Shown here piece by piece: positions 12,219 through 24,293 of a stretch of DNA of 64,000 bases. Location: positions 1,240,001 through 1,304,000 of the forward strand of contig NW_020194628.1 of the NCBI RefSeq assembly GCF_002865645.1, in the 5' to 3' direction. Under the pieces are notes generated by a model. That model searched no databases. It saw only the letters and a list, made by a program, of their open reading frames with translations, and was not told the origin of the DNA. Each line of letters opens with the position of its first letter. The first letter of the stretch is position 1. Source of the stretch: Hyaloscypha bicolor E. Lineage: Eukaryota > Ascomycota > Leotiomycetes > Helotiales > Hyaloscyphaceae. The translations under genes and the position numbers were made by a program.

Positions 12219-14599
12219 CCCGGGGGGGAGCTCAACGGGCTGATGGATAGCTGAAGCAGTTGGAAAGGTCTGTATCCTCCTACAGAAGCTATTACTGATT
12301 TAATTGAGCTCTTCCTGGAAATATATACCGCCAGTATACGCTCTCCTGTATAAGTTTGACGCCTTAATACGGTTATAGAGCGGGCTTACAGCTCGATCGA
12401 CTATCAGAATAGCTAATATAAAAAGAATTATATCAATCGGGTTACAAAATAGTCAAATACAGTATCTTTCAAGTTCTCGGAACTCTGAGTAGATACCTTA
12501 GAGGATATAATTAGATTAAGGCCTAATAATTTTAGTATTAGAGATAGGCTTACTACTATTCCGGGCCGTAAAAAAAATTTTCATTACTCTAATAACGGAT
12601 AGTTACTCGGCTAGAGACTCTGAGATATCCTTATCCTGTCTTGAATATACAGAAATATTAAATAACTATAAAATATCTATTAATAATAGTATAACTATAT
12701 TTGAATATAGATCTATTTAATACTAATAATATCGATATAAAATCTACCGATTTAAGCTATAACCAAAATAATATTAGTAAAGATAAAGCTTCTCTTAAAA
12801 ACTTAGCTAGTAGGCAGAAAACTGGAAACTAGACTAACAAATTAATAAGTAAAAAGATACTAATAGAATAACTATAGAAGATAGACCGAAATAAGTCTAA
12901 TAATACCGAAATAGAAGCTGAAGCTACTAGTTCTAGTACTATTACAGGCAGTATTAGTAAACGAAATAGAAGAATTCCCTTAACCCTTATATTTTTAACT
13001 AACTGGGCCGCTAATACTAAAAACTATATAGACAAAAAAGAGATAAAAGAAGCTCGAAAGAAAAAACAATCCGAGAAATAGTAAAGACTTCCTCTATTAG
13101 CTAAAGATCTTATTTCTACTATCTCTATTATAAATATATCCAAAATAATAGTAATAGAACCTGCTAGTAAAATAGCTCTAGTAAAGAAAATAAAAGAAAA
13201 GGGATATAAGCCTAAAAAGAATAAAGAATAAAGTAGAGCTATAGAGCTAAAAGAAATAATTACCGGACTATCTATAGAGAATCTAGCTAGAGATGCTTTT
13301 CTATCTATTCTTCTAAATGAAGTTCCTAATTTCTTTATTAATCTCTTTAAATATATCTGCTATCTAAGCTTAAAAGTAGCAGAAACTACTATCTAAATAT
13401 ATACCGACTAAGAACTTATCAAGTCTCTTTAAAACTATAAAAAAGATAACTCGAATACCGAGATCCTACTACCTGTTCTTCTCTAGCTTAATAAAGAAAT
13501 ATTAGAACTATAAATAAATATTAAATAGAGAATAACCCTTTTTAGAATAGAAACCTTTACTCTAAAAAATAAGATAAAAGCAGTCTATAAAAAAAGCTGT
13601 ATTCTAATAATAATTAAAGAGCCTGGTTCTCTATTAATAGAACTATAAAAAAAGTTCAATATAAGACCTATATTAAATATAATACCTATAAGAAAAGGAA
13701 ACAGAAGCCCTTTAGCTAGTAAATCTTCTTCTAAACATAAAGGCCTTTTAGAGGCAAATATACTAGAGCTATTAAAGTCGGAACTTAATACCGGACAGAT
13801 AAAAAGAAGACTAGCTAAAGCAGTTAGAGAAAAAGCAAAAATATTAATATATATAGATAGTTATTATATTTATATATATTTACTAAAAGAGCTAAGAAAT
13901 ATAGAAAATAGAGAAATAGAACTAGAAAAAGTTACTTTAAAAGAAATAATTGAAATACTCGAGCTAGAACTAAATAAGAGAATAGATATTATTTAGTTTA
14001 TAGCCTGAAATAATAAAGCAAGCTAAATTACGAAATTTAGAGATTATAAATATATAGAGTTTTTTAACGGAATAAACTACTAGTAGAGTAGTAATAATAA
14101 ATAAATAGTCTAGATATTTCTATATAGAGGTATTAGAATAAGAAATTTTATTATTTTCTAAACTAATAATATTCTACCAGAAATAATAATTAAGTATATT
14201 GAGATATATCTTCTAGAACTAAATCTAGATTTAAAAGTCAAATTCTAGCTAGAGCTCTAGTACTATAGAAGTATAAAAGAAATAGTTATAGTAATTTAGT
14301 TCTTATAGCTACTAGAAATTTTAAAGTTCAAAATATATTTCTCTGAAATAGAAAAGAAGAAGAATAGGTTCTTATATAAGTTCTTAGCTAAAAACTTATT
14401 AAAAATTAAATATAAGATCTATAAATAGTTATTTAAAAGAATACTTTATAGAGTTATCTATTATTCTAACTTGTTTTTAGTATCTTTTATATTCTATTTT
14501 CTTCTAGCTAGCTAGCTATAGCAGCTACTAGATACTGCTATAGAAGATTAATAGATAGTATCTTTATAGCTTCTATTAATATATAAATACTAAATAATT

Positions 14600-15370
14600 C
14601 AGCCAGATTCTATAACTTATATAACCTAATATAGAATACTAATATAGATATTATAATAATTCAAGAGATATATTTTAGTAAAGAAATAGCTTTTGAATTC
14701 GAGATCTAATATAAAATAATAAGTATTATTATAAATTATAAGAAAGAATAAAAAGAAACTATTATAATTATTAACTATAGAACTATCTAATAGATATCTG
14801 AACCGGAAGATAATAAAGACTATATTCTTTACTAAAATATAAATAGAAGAATACTAATTTATAAAGTAAAATATAGAAATAGAAACCTAATTATATTAAA
14901 TATTTATACTTTAGTAGATATAGAAGAAAGACTAGAATAGTTTAATAATAAGATTAAAAGAATACAGAATCTAAACCATATTCTAAATAGTAATATAGTA
15001 GCTAGAGACTGGAATCTAGTAAGGCTAATTAATTATAAAAATTAGAAAGGAAATAGTATTAAATATATTAGTATTTTAGAAAAACTAATAGAAGTTTTTA
15101 ATAGATAAAAGAACGAGATAATAAACGAATAAAGGTAATAATACTTTAAGTCTAGAATCTATACTTTTTACTAAAAGCTGAAATAAAAAGAGAGAAGAAT
15201 AGAAATATCGAGAATTAATAGAATATATATAAAGAGGAACTAGATAAAGCTATTTATAAACTGAGATATCTAATTTATAGAACTTGATATTAACTATAGA
15301 ATAGTTAATATCCAAATCAAGTTCCTATTTTTAATATCTAAAGGCTCCGGATAGTAATACCTAAATCTAA
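14600..15370 (+). pseudogene. LINE endonuclease remnant
   Basis: Reading through stops, the frame gives an NTNIDIIIIQEIYFSKE-like block, which matches the QEPY motif near the start of LINE endonucleases. Further on come a VLNIYTLVD-like strand, an ARDWNLV block (the GDFN-type motif, altered) and a final FISDHLPI-like region that has decayed. It is not translatable. Confidence 0.7.
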
Positions 15371-16049
15371 AACTTCTAAAAAGAAAAAAAGTCAGAGATT
15401 TTATTATTAATAAATTATATATACTATTTATAAGAAACTTCTAGAGGAAATAAAATAGTTTCAAAACTACTATATAGAATTTTATAAAGAAAAAAGAGAA
15501 GTAATCTAGAAAGAAGACCTATATTATATAGACTAGAATTAGAAGACAGAAATACAAGCTATAAAGAAAGCAGAAGTCTTCCAGATATACTAGCTATAAA
15601 CTTGAGAATAAACTAAACTCTATTAATATTTAGAAGAAATATCTGAACTAAAGGAAATATAAGAATTATACTTATAATACTATAATAAAGAATATAATAT
15701 TAATAGAGAGACCTATAAAGGAATTCTATATAAAGATTAAAAGAAATTTAAATAAAGTAATAGAAGTAATTAAGAACTACCTGAAAAATATAAGAACCGA
15801 ATTAGAAGAGGTTCTCGAAACTTATATAACCTATTATAAAACTCTATATAATAAGAGGCGGACCGAGAAAGCTATTAGAGAAAAAATACTTAAATATCTA
15901 AAGAAGAAAATATCCGATTCTAAAATAAAATAGCTTAAAAGACTAATTCTAATATAGGAAATAAGAGTATTTATATAAAAAGCAGCTTTAAAAAAGTTAT
16001 CTGGAATTAATAGTCTATTATATAAGTTATATAAAATATTTCTGAAAAT

Positions 16050-16900
16050 TGCTATAAATAAAAAAAATAAAAATCTATTAATAGTTCAAGTATTATATAG
16101 TTTCTTTAATAAAATTCAAAAGCTTAGCTTTCTAGATAAGTAAATAGAAGATATATTTACTCTTTTATATAAAAAAGATAATCCTCTATTACTAGCTAAC
16201 TATAGGCCTTTTATATTTATAAATATAGACTATAAGCTATATACTAAAATACTAATAATAAGACTTATTTATATCTTAAATCTAATAATTAGAAAACAAT
16301 AATTAGTATTTCTAATTAGATAGCTAATTAATAATAATATATAGATAATTTAAAATATAATTATAAAATATAAAGAAATAGAAGAAATAAATAATAATAT
16401 ATATATCTTATTTCTGAATTAAAAAAAAGCCTATAATTGGATAGACTACTAATTCCTCTAAAAAATAATAAAAATTATTAGAATTTTATAAGAGTTTATA
16501 AAATAACTAAAAGTATTCTATAAAAAAGTATATATAAGCCTATTTATAAATGAATTTGGAAGCAGAAAAATCAAGATCCGGAATAGAATAAAGTAAAAAG
16601 ATTCTATAAGCTATTTATTTTTTTATTATTATAATAGAGGCCTTTATATATATAATAGTAAATAAGACTAGTATAATAAAAGTAATAGCTAGAACAGAAA
16701 CGGTTAAAACTATTATATATATAAATAATACTACTATTATTCTAAGAAACTAAAAAGAAACTACTAAATTTCTTTAAATTCTCGATATATATTATTAAAT
16801 AATAGTTACTAAAGTTAATTAAAAGAAATTCTTCTTTCTAAAGATTAGCTTAGTATATTATATATTAGTAAGAGAAATATAGATAGTCTTTCTAGAATAC
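16050..16900 (+). pseudogene. LINE reverse transcriptase remnant
   Basis: The plus-strand frame contains LLLANYRPFIFINIDYKL (the NYRPISLL..YK block of non-LTR reverse transcriptases), then LVFLIRXLI (the Q.GF..GR block, decayed) and LFLNXKKAYNWID (the LD..KAFD.V aspartate block with the first D lost). The later YADD-type box near 16720 is also damaged. It belongs to the LINE and is inactive. Confidence 0.78.
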
Positions 16901-18754
16901 TTATATAAATATCTTAAAATATTTATAAGAACAGATATTAAGTAATAAATAAAAGAGTTCTAGAAGAAAATAATTGAGAAATTTAAAACTATAAGAAAAT
17001 AGTAGAAAAAGCTTTATTTATTACTAAAAGGCTAAATTTTAATAGTAAACTCTCTAATAATATTAAAAGTTCGATTTATAATATATTTTTTAAACCTGAA
17101 ACTAGAAGTTTATAAAAAGCTAGAGAAAAAGTACTATATTATAATATAGAGAGAAATTATAAAAGAAGTAATAAAAGATCTTTATATATATTTCTCTAAA
17201 GAAAATAGAAGTTTAGGCTACTTTAATCTAAATATAGTAGTAATAGTATTAGCTATAGTAGCTATAATAAGGGTAATATAAATATTATAGCTAGTATAGA
17301 TCTAAATTACTAAAGAGTTAATTATTAGAGATATTTAAGTAAAAACAGTTTTATAGTTAATCTAGAAAACAATTAATATACTATAGATATAGTAACTATA
17401 CTTTAAGCTAATTATATCTTATAAATTTGCTTTTATTTAAAGTAAATAGAGAGAGCTTATAATATCTACTATAACTACTATTATAAAAGAGCTAAAAAAT
17501 ATATATAATATACTAAATATATACTTTTAATACTATCTATAAATTACTTGAATAATAGATATAAAACCTAAAGTCTAGAGATTAGATATATAAAAAGAAA
17601 TATAAGTCAGAAATAAAAAGATAATAGAAGATATCTGGAACTTTATAGAAGTAAAGCCTATAATTTCAGAAGAACTTATAGTAGTATAAAAGTATTAGAA
17701 AAATTATAAAAAACCTTTCTAAAAAAAATAGAAAGTTTTCTTAAGAATAAGAATATAAAACTGGATTTATCTAGCTTAACTCTAACTAAGCTTTATCTTT
17801 AGATATAAAGCAGAAAACAAGAAAAAAAGCCCTTAAATCTAAAGGTTTATAAAAATATATAAAGTACTAATAGATCGAAAACTTTCGAGTATTAATTTTA
17901 GTAATAGAACTATAAGGCTACTAGTAGTACTATAAAAGCTAATAAAGATAATTAAAATCCCGAAACAATTATAAAAAGCTATAAATACTGAGTTTAGAAT
18001 TCCGAAAATAGATAATCTAATATAGTATTTCTTATATAATAGAATAAGAATAGGAAAAGACCTGAACTAGTTAATAGAAAAACTTCAAATTTGTTTAATT
18101 TATAGAATAGATCTAATAATATAATATATATAGCTAGAATATATAGTTATAAAAGCTATCTAGGAAAAGCTTAATCTAATTCTAATAGATCTAGAGAATA
18201 TAGGATAGGAAATAAGATTTATTTCTCTAAAGACGATTAATAAACTTATTATCTTTATAGCCTTTAGTTTATTCCGAATAAAAGACCTTAAAAATAGAAA
18301 GTAGAAGGTTCTCTACTAAACTATAGTATAGTATATTTGGAAGAACTTTCTATTATACTTCTTTATATCTAACTATAGACTATAAGAACCAGATATAGCT
18401 AGAAATAACTATAGAGAAGTAATTAAGAACCAGGTTCTAGCAGACCGGGTAGCTTATATATTAGAGAGATATTAAGACCGGGAAATAAATCCGATAGAGT
18501 TTAAAGAGAGATAGAGAGAATCCCTGCTATAACTGAGTATTATATATAGGCTAAGGTTTCTGCTAAGAACCCTGAGTACAGGAGAGGAGGACCCTGAACC
18601 TGAGACGGACGGGATTAACCATCTGGGACTGGATAGAGATACGGAGTGGGAAATAGAGTCAGAAACAGAATAGGAATACTAGGAACTAAGGTAATATAAG
18701 GATTGGCAGACCGAGAGTACGACTTCTCCCTATTATATGGAGTCGAGACCTATA

Positions 18755-18827
18755 CTTGGCCAGCCGTTAAACTAAAATAAAGGGTACGAGTGATCTAGTA
18801 GGTTGGGTTCGATTCCCAATATCTGGC
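18755..18827 (+). other. tRNA-like sequence near the LINE 3' end
   Basis: 18803-18819 forms a perfect 5-bp T-arm (ttggg / cccaa) around a ttcgatt loop, a good match to the Pol III B box. About 50 bp upstream, tggccagccg resembles an A box. I could not pair an acceptor stem: the 3' tatctgg has no matching ccagata at the right distance. I therefore do not call a tRNA gene. It may be a tRNA-derived tail of the LINE or a decayed tRNA. Confidence 0.35.
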
Positions 18828-18911
18828 TCCTGGTGGCATAATACCTCCCCCTGGCTTAATCTTAGTCATCACACAACTAAGGTTAGCTGAACGATAAACA
18901 ACCTAAAGCTG

Positions 18912-18928
18912 GATATAGAGCAGTACCT
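18912..18928. repeat. LINE target site duplication (right)
   Basis: A copy of 12202-12218 with one G-to-A difference. Beyond it the base composition returns at once to normal, marking the right edge of the AT-rich block. Confidence 0.75.
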
Positions 18929-19247
18929 ATATGCGGTATCTTGGATTTTGCCAAGCCTGCATCATCTCATGCGCACAGCGTCGTCACTTGCATAAATCCA
19001 GGTTCGCTCTCTCCTCCATAAGCAGTGGTCCGTTGCACTCGCATGATATGCTCCGGATAATGCCCACGCCGATCCCTTCGTCTCCCCTTGGCTCGGATTG
19101 CGAATCCTGGGGCCGTATTCGGGAAGTGTTCGCAACAATCTTCTCCATCCTCGCTAGAACGATGTCCTGCCAGAGCTTCATCCCTGCTCCGGTATCGCAA
19201 TTCATTCCCCGACGTCTCAACCGTGACACTGCATTGCTTTAGTCCAA

Positions 19248-19576
19248 TTGTTCTTGAACTGGGGTTCTGAATTCAGCCGGATGAGGGGTCCGGTGGGCAT
19301 GAGTGGTTGGAGAACGGGTTCTCGCATACGAACACGAGAGAGGGGTGATGGAGAAGATGAAACGGCAATCCACATAGAAGGGCAACCCTTGGTCGGCATT
19401 TTTTTGAACCCAATTATGAACAGGTTGACTTTTTGCAATCTGCAGCGGAAGTAGACTCTCGCCAACATGGCAGAGGTAAGAGAAAAATTTCTGGACGACA
19501 AGCTCTTGGCTGCAACTTATACGGAGGACTGCCAATCAGTCCATCTGAGAAATTCAAACCTACTCCGAAGCCATAT
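19248..19576 (+). pseudogene. unassigned coding remnant with frameshift
   Basis: A plus-strand frame is open from about 19248 and contains an acidic segment (RGDGEDETAIHIEGQPLVG). At a run of seven T (19398-19404) protein-like sequence moves to another frame and continues RHFFEPNYEQVDFLQSAA to a TAG near 19576. The join implies a one-base indel in the homopolymer. I recognise no family. Open frames also exist on the minus strand here, so the strand call is a judgement on amino-acid texture only. Confidence 0.3.
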
Positions 19577-19977
19577 CAATAGCTGCTATGATACAATAAC
19601 CATATATGGCTTCCTCGCCCTTTTGTTCATAACACTGGAGGCAAGGTTGACGGAAAATCCGCATGAAACATTGAAAAGGAAGCATCCAAAATTCTACAGG
19701 ATTGGGATGAGCAACCCAACATACAGACGATATGCTGGGAACTTGCAACTACTTCGAGGGGAAAACAGGGAAAGTATTTGAAGACCTCCAGCTTAAACTG
19801 GGTATGTCATGTGAGGTGTTGGCCCCCTGCTAGATGCACACAAGTGAGGGGAATCTTTGACAATTAAATGGTATCCATAAAAAATCTTACCACCCACCAA
19901 AAATGTCTCGGCCCGTATCCCGAAATATTTTGAATTGGCCCTGACCTTCCTAACGCGTTCCAAATCTCCATATATTT

Positions 19978-20415
19978 AAGGCATCTCGGCTGTGGGCTGT
20001 TGTGTATGCAGCTCTACCCGCTTCACTTCTTGCACTGCACCGAACTCCTGCGGCGGCACATGTTCGTAGTCCGGCTGACTCTGGTTGCTCCTTTGTCTCC
20101 TCCACAGCAGGAGCGTCCAGCCCGCAAGCACCGCGATTGCAACAATGGCAACGCCAACAGATTCCCACCTTGGCCCCGGTACTCAAGCAACTCGATCGTT
20201 GAGCAGCTCCAGTCTGCCCGGTTTGTGACGTTAACCCGACAGCATTGAGGATACTGAAAACGAGGAGGACTTTGAGGTTGTCGTGGAGGGAGAGGAAGTC
20301 AAAGATGGGATGGATGTTATAGCTGTGGTTGTAACCGAAAAAGTCGTGGAGGGGTTGACTGGAGCAGAGTCGGAGAACTTCTGATCTTTTTGGGCCTGTA
20401 ACCACTGTTGCAGTT
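19978..20415 (-). pseudogene. single-pass membrane protein with Ser/Thr-rich stalk, frameshifted
   Basis: The minus strand carries the parts of a typical fungal cell-surface protein in alternating frames. First is a Ser/Thr-rich stalk (STTFSVTTTAITSIPS, then SSPSTTTSKSSSFSV) ending at a TAA. Then a juxtamembrane piece (TGAAQRSSCLSTGAKVGI) lies in a second frame. Finally, back in the first frame, comes a transmembrane helix (VGVAIVAIAVLAGWTLLL) followed by basic residues (WRRQR) and a short tail ending at 19978. The order is that of WSC/Mid2-like sensors or related proteins. Two compensating frame changes and no identifiable ectodomain argue for a pseudogene. An unrecognised intron could explain one change, not both. 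Confidence 0.5.
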
Positions 20416-20599
20416 GACATTGTTAAAATTGATGGGGTTTCCTTTGTCTAGCTAATATCCTTTATTCTTATTGGCCTATTTAAGGTGACCTTCTCCCCTA
20501 GCATTAGAGAATTTAATTAAAGCTTCTATGCTCATCTGAATTAGTCTGTTTTGGAGCTATAATTAATAAAGAACACCTTTGTTTTACCTCAGTTCAACA

Positions 20600-21282
20600 G
20601 ACATTGCCGTTTGCGTCAGTGCCACAGCAAGTCCAGATTTGCGAGACCTTATTGTAGACGATACCTGCACAGGAGAGCTCCTGTTATGGAGTCAGAGATG
20701 TATCTGACTATGAAGAAGTGGATATGGAAGGGGAGTCATACTGACAGTATGTGTTTCATGATGGAACATTGTATTTCAAGTCGGTACAACTACCAGTACG
20801 AAGACAACGGCATAAAGTATCGAGAATACAGGGAATCGGGAGACATTTAGGCTCTCCGGCATTCAGATTAAGGCGGTAAACTCGCTAGAAGGCCCTATAT
20901 TTCCAGGCCCTTCCCCTAAAAGCAGTATTTACGCCTTCGACAAGGGCTACCACACCTTTTCAGGGCTTCTCCTTTTACTTACAAGGGAGTCTTCGCTAAG
21001 GAGGCCTATAATAGCCGCTTATTTAGCGTCCGAGCGCTATAGTTGCTTACCAATAGCGCTATCACTAGAAGATCTACAAGTAATTATCCCCTGCAAATGT
21101 CTTATAGCGCCTCTTTAGGTCGATTTAGGATGCACTACCTAGAGTGATAGGGGCTTATAGCGAGCGTCTGCCCTAAATTCACACCCTGTAGAGCACCAAG
21201 GGTCAAAATACCCTGTAATCCCGATACTTTAAGCCGTTGTGTCTTCGTACAATCTACTCGCTCAGTCAGCCGTCTGAAGTAG
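20600..21282 (+). pseudogene. unassigned coding remnant split by a miniature element
   Basis: A plus-strand frame reads TDIAVCVSATASPDLRDLIV and on to WSQR. After a frame change it continues DVSDYEEVDMEGESY and FHDGTLYFKSVQLPV up to 20796. Deleting the inverted-repeat element (20797-21249, leaving one TA) keeps the same frame open for ten more codons to a TAG at 21280-21282. The texture (acidic, then a DGTLYFKS strand) is protein-like, but I do not recognise the family. It carries at least one frameshift, one stop and the insertion. Confidence 0.4.
20797..21249. mobile_element. MITE, family member 1
   Basis: About 453 bp with terminal inverted repeats: tacgaagacaacggcataaa on the left, and its near-complement ending gtcttcgta on the right, imperfect over roughly 35 bp. 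TA lies at each end. It shares internal blocks (cttacaagg..., cctgtaatcccg..., caccaagggtc...) with the element at 24294-24716, so the two are copies of one family. It has no coding capacity. Confidence 0.75.
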
Positions 21283-22185
21283 TGAGTGTATCACCTTCAT
21301 CCAGAATTAGCACTCAAAACCTGAAAAGCCGGTGGTTAGATCTGGAACTGCCGGACTTAAGCAGATGGTGTTCGATAGATGGAAACCATGAGCATTGAAA
21401 CACGGTGCGCTGGGCTGAAATGGTCAGTATAAAAAGTCATCTCTCATGCAGAGGAATTGAGATACCGAGTCTGCAGCAACAACTCCACAAGAAATCCGGT
21501 CACATTCAACAACCTACCTGCTCAGCCCCCTCCAATACGCAGTGTTGAGCGTTGCCCCCGCAGCCGACGCCAATAGCAATGCAAGGCTAAACCATGATTT
21601 TGATATCTAGAGGGCGCGATGATTTTATGGTTTTGTAATAAGATTGTCCTGGACCCCACAACCCACTCTCAGCGACTGTGTGGGCGACTGGGGGTATTGT
21701 GGCACAGCCTTGCATTGCAGGCTTGGTACAGTCCATAACACGCATCAAGCTAGCAAATACCCCTTGTCCGGGGGATCTCAAACAAGGGAAGTTAGATTTC
21801 CGACTCTTTGTCCTGTTTTTGATAGCTTAGGCCCTTCCCAACTCAATTCGCTAAAGTTTGGCGGCTGCTCCCCTATTTTCCTTCTCGCTTTCAACTCTGG
21901 ATTGGGTAGTCCTGAAGATCCCAAGCCAGGAATGTTACTTTTGTCACGTAAAGAGGATTGATTTTGGGGAAAGCGGATAGTTCACGGAGGAAGCAGCCTA
22001 ACCCCTAGTGCCAGCCGCCGGAATCCTTCCCAATGGTTCATGTTCTAATGCGCTGCCTCAGACTACCGTAGCACGCACCGTTCTTACTAATAAGAAAGAA
22101 TTTTTCAATCAAAGTATTTCTGTATAATTGGCTCTAATAAGCATCTGGATTAATTTTCTGCCGCCGCCTACTGGACGCCAGTCTC
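21283..22185. other. intergenic, no supported gene
   Basis: Normal base composition with a TATA-like cagtataaaaag at 21426-21437 and short open frames. None has protein-like texture on either strand. I see nothing to annotate. Confidence 0.4.
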
Positions 22186-22187
22186 GC

Positions 22188-22935
22188 TTAATCGTGGCAT
22201 AAGCCCCATTCTTGTCCTCCTTTCTCATTCCACACCTTCTCAATATCTGCCAGCTTCACGACCCTGACCTCCTGCTTGCTCACACTTTTGAGGGCATTCA
22301 ACATATTCCGTACTCTCCATACAATTGAGGAAATGTCCAAGATTCAGGCCCTGCCCCTCGAATCGTGATTTTTTTCGACCTCAGATTTGCAGATGCCAAG
22401 TTCGCCTCTAAACCGGTCATGGACCGACCCACTTGCAGGTATTGAACGACGACCTTGGACGCGAATTGGTTGAATATATAGACATTCGGCGATCCCCAAA
22501 GGCAGTTCACGTCCCCCAACTTCGAGAAATCTGTTTTCTCAACAGGGTCCTTCAACTGAATCGTCTCGTCAAGCCCTGGGCTTCGAGAGCAGCGATGTTT
22601 CGAGCTATTCCAATGATTTTTGGCACACCAAGAGATCTGATGAGTGGGACGACAATTGTGCTTGACGTGGTGGTAGCGCCCGTAATCAGCACGGTGAAGT
22701 TCTTTGGAAGATTGAATGTGCGAATTCGCATGGCCATCCAACTGGACACGGCGAGGTTCAGAAGAGCTGCTGCTTGAACTGGATCCAAAACTTCTGGAAA
22801 TGGCGTCGTATCTTTCTTCGGGACATCGATAACTTCGCACGTGGAGCCCCCTTTTGCAATCGTGTTGAAGTAGACTTATTTGCCATCTGAGAAGTGAGAA
22901 TGTTGCTCCGCCGTCAAAACCAAGAATGTGTGGGG
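22188..22935 (-). pseudogene. zinc-binding dehydrogenase / quinone oxidoreductase-like pseudogene
   Basis: The minus strand encodes the C-terminal two thirds of a medium-chain dehydrogenase in broken frames. In order they are HSHFSDGK-stop-VYFNTIAKGG, EVIDVPKKDTTPFPEVLDPV, AAALLNLAVSSWMAMR, the Rossmann start NFTVLITGATTTSSTIVVPL, IIGIARNIAALEAQGL, then after a frame change DETIQLKDPVEKTDFSKLG. After two further changes come SKKITIRGAGPESW and NMLNALKSVSKQEVRVVKL with KVWNEK. The order fits quinone-reductase-like MDR proteins with a GATxxSGT-like cofactor loop (here altered). At least one in-frame stop, three frameshifts and a missing N-terminus make it a pseudogene. Confidence 0.75.
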
Positions 22936-23099
22936 GTTTTAGTTGAACCATATTATCAAACTCTGCATATGCTCGTTTATTTAGGTGATCCATAGTATCG
23001 CTTAAGGAAGCGAGACAGCTAGCCGAGCAAATGAATAGGTTTTGTGACACTCATATTTGTAGTATATATTCCGATATGCTCTCCTTATACTCTGCTTAT

Positions 23100-23560
23100 A
23101 AAGTATATACGGGCTAGAAAGGATCGGGTTAGTCCCGAGCTTGCGAGGGGGCTTAGGGTTAGGGGCTAGAGTGGTTAGGGTCCGCATTAGTCCGGGGGTT
23201 TGGGGGTCGGTGAGAGCCCCCCGCATTGGGATATATTAAAGCGTAAAGGCCCTACGGGTTAGGGTTAGCATATGCTTAGTATATGGGTTCCATATACCGA
23301 GTATATGCTAGAGTAATAGTATTAGTAAAGCAAGATATATTCTAACTTATATACTTCTTAGTAATAAAGACAAAGTATATACTAAGTATATAGGTTCCAT
23401 ATACCGAGCATATACTAGAGTAATAGTAATAGTAAAGCAAGATGTATTCTACTTACTTATGTTTTTCTTAGTAGTAAAAGTTAAGCATATGCTGGGAGTA
23501 TGCTGGGAGTATGCCTGGCGGGCCGTTGGGAGGAGGTCGGGGTTGGAAGCAGGGTGTGAA
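23100..23560. repeat. tandem repeat and TTAGGG-rich patch
   Basis: Two tandem units of roughly 120 bp (about 23268-23387 and 23388-23495) share ggttccatataccgag, a tagagtaatag block and gtaaagcaagat. Just upstream, 23155-23265 is rich in ttaggg-like pieces (cttagggttagggg, gggttagggttag). It is non-coding. Confidence 0.65.
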
Positions 23561-24293
23561 CGAGGACTGGTGTCTATATATCATTAAAGATAGTGAGTAC
23601 AGTGTGGTTTTTGGTGAGGAAAGTTGATCCATATTATGGAAAATAAAGGGATATTCTCGCTAATTAATAATATGGTTCAACTTAAGCGATACTATGGTTC
23701 AGCTACTGGCTCGAATGCGTGGGAGGGTCTTTGTGGAGTAATGGGTGCCTCCAGCTCGAGACTTCGCAATTTGATGGAGGCCCTAGGCTACCATCTTGAC
23801 TTGGGCGGGACTGGAATCATCTGAGAAACTTGCGGGGTGTCGACTTCGACGTATTTGGGAGTTTCAACCCACTTAGTGAGGAGGGCGGTGTGCATTTTTC
23901 TTGAGTTGAAGCTTCGGTGTGACAGAGTTTTGTGGAAGAGACTTATGGAATTGTTCATACCCTGACAGGTTTGAATGAGATTATTTTAGGGTGCTTGAAC
24001 ATCAACTACTTATATCGAACAATGGACTCAAGGAAGCTGAGGGGGCCCACACTCTCGGTCCCGAGTGTCCCCCAACGTCCGCCGGCAAACTTCGCGATCC
24101 CAACTCTGGGACGTGCTAATGCATACTATAAGATCCCAGAAGTCAATACGTTATATGTCACGACGCGGTGAAGATCTTGTTGGCTCGTTCAAATAAACTG
24201 GAAGCCGCATCAGCGGGTGATGTTCGAGAGCGCCACTTAGAAGTTTCTCCTTGTATCCTTGAAGAGATCTGTGTTCTGAAAGAGCGGCATGAT
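23561..24293. other. intergenic, no supported gene
   Basis: Short open frames only. 23685-23700 (ttaagcgatactatgg) is an inverted match to 22999-23014 beside the dehydrogenase pseudogene, so part of this stretch may be a rearranged duplicate. I see no functional feature. Confidence 0.4.

Larger units (their letters stand above)
12219..18911 (+). mobile_element. RIP-degraded non-LTR retrotransposon (LINE)
   Basis: About 6.7 kb bounded by a 17-bp direct repeat. The plus strand holds, in order, an ORF1/Gag-like charged region (about 12700-14000), an apurinic-type endonuclease (about 14600-15370), a reverse transcriptase (about 16050-16900) and a C-terminal RNase H-like region. This is the layout of fungal Tad1/I-type LINEs. 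Stops are frequent in all frames and C/G is depleted to A/T. The first and last ~150 bp keep normal composition. I assign LINE with confidence and the exact clade without. Confidence 0.82.

Noticed and set aside
18755..18827. Functional tRNA gene
   Set aside because: Only the T-arm and a weak A box are present. No acceptor stem can be paired and it lies inside the LINE's 3' region.
22298..23050. 250-codon minus-strand frame as an intact gene
   Set aside because: Only its C-terminal part is dehydrogenase sequence; the middle is a shifted frame of the same pseudogene.
23155..23265. A true telomere or chromosome end
   Set aside because: Only a few imperfect ttaggg units are present and unique sequence continues on both sides.
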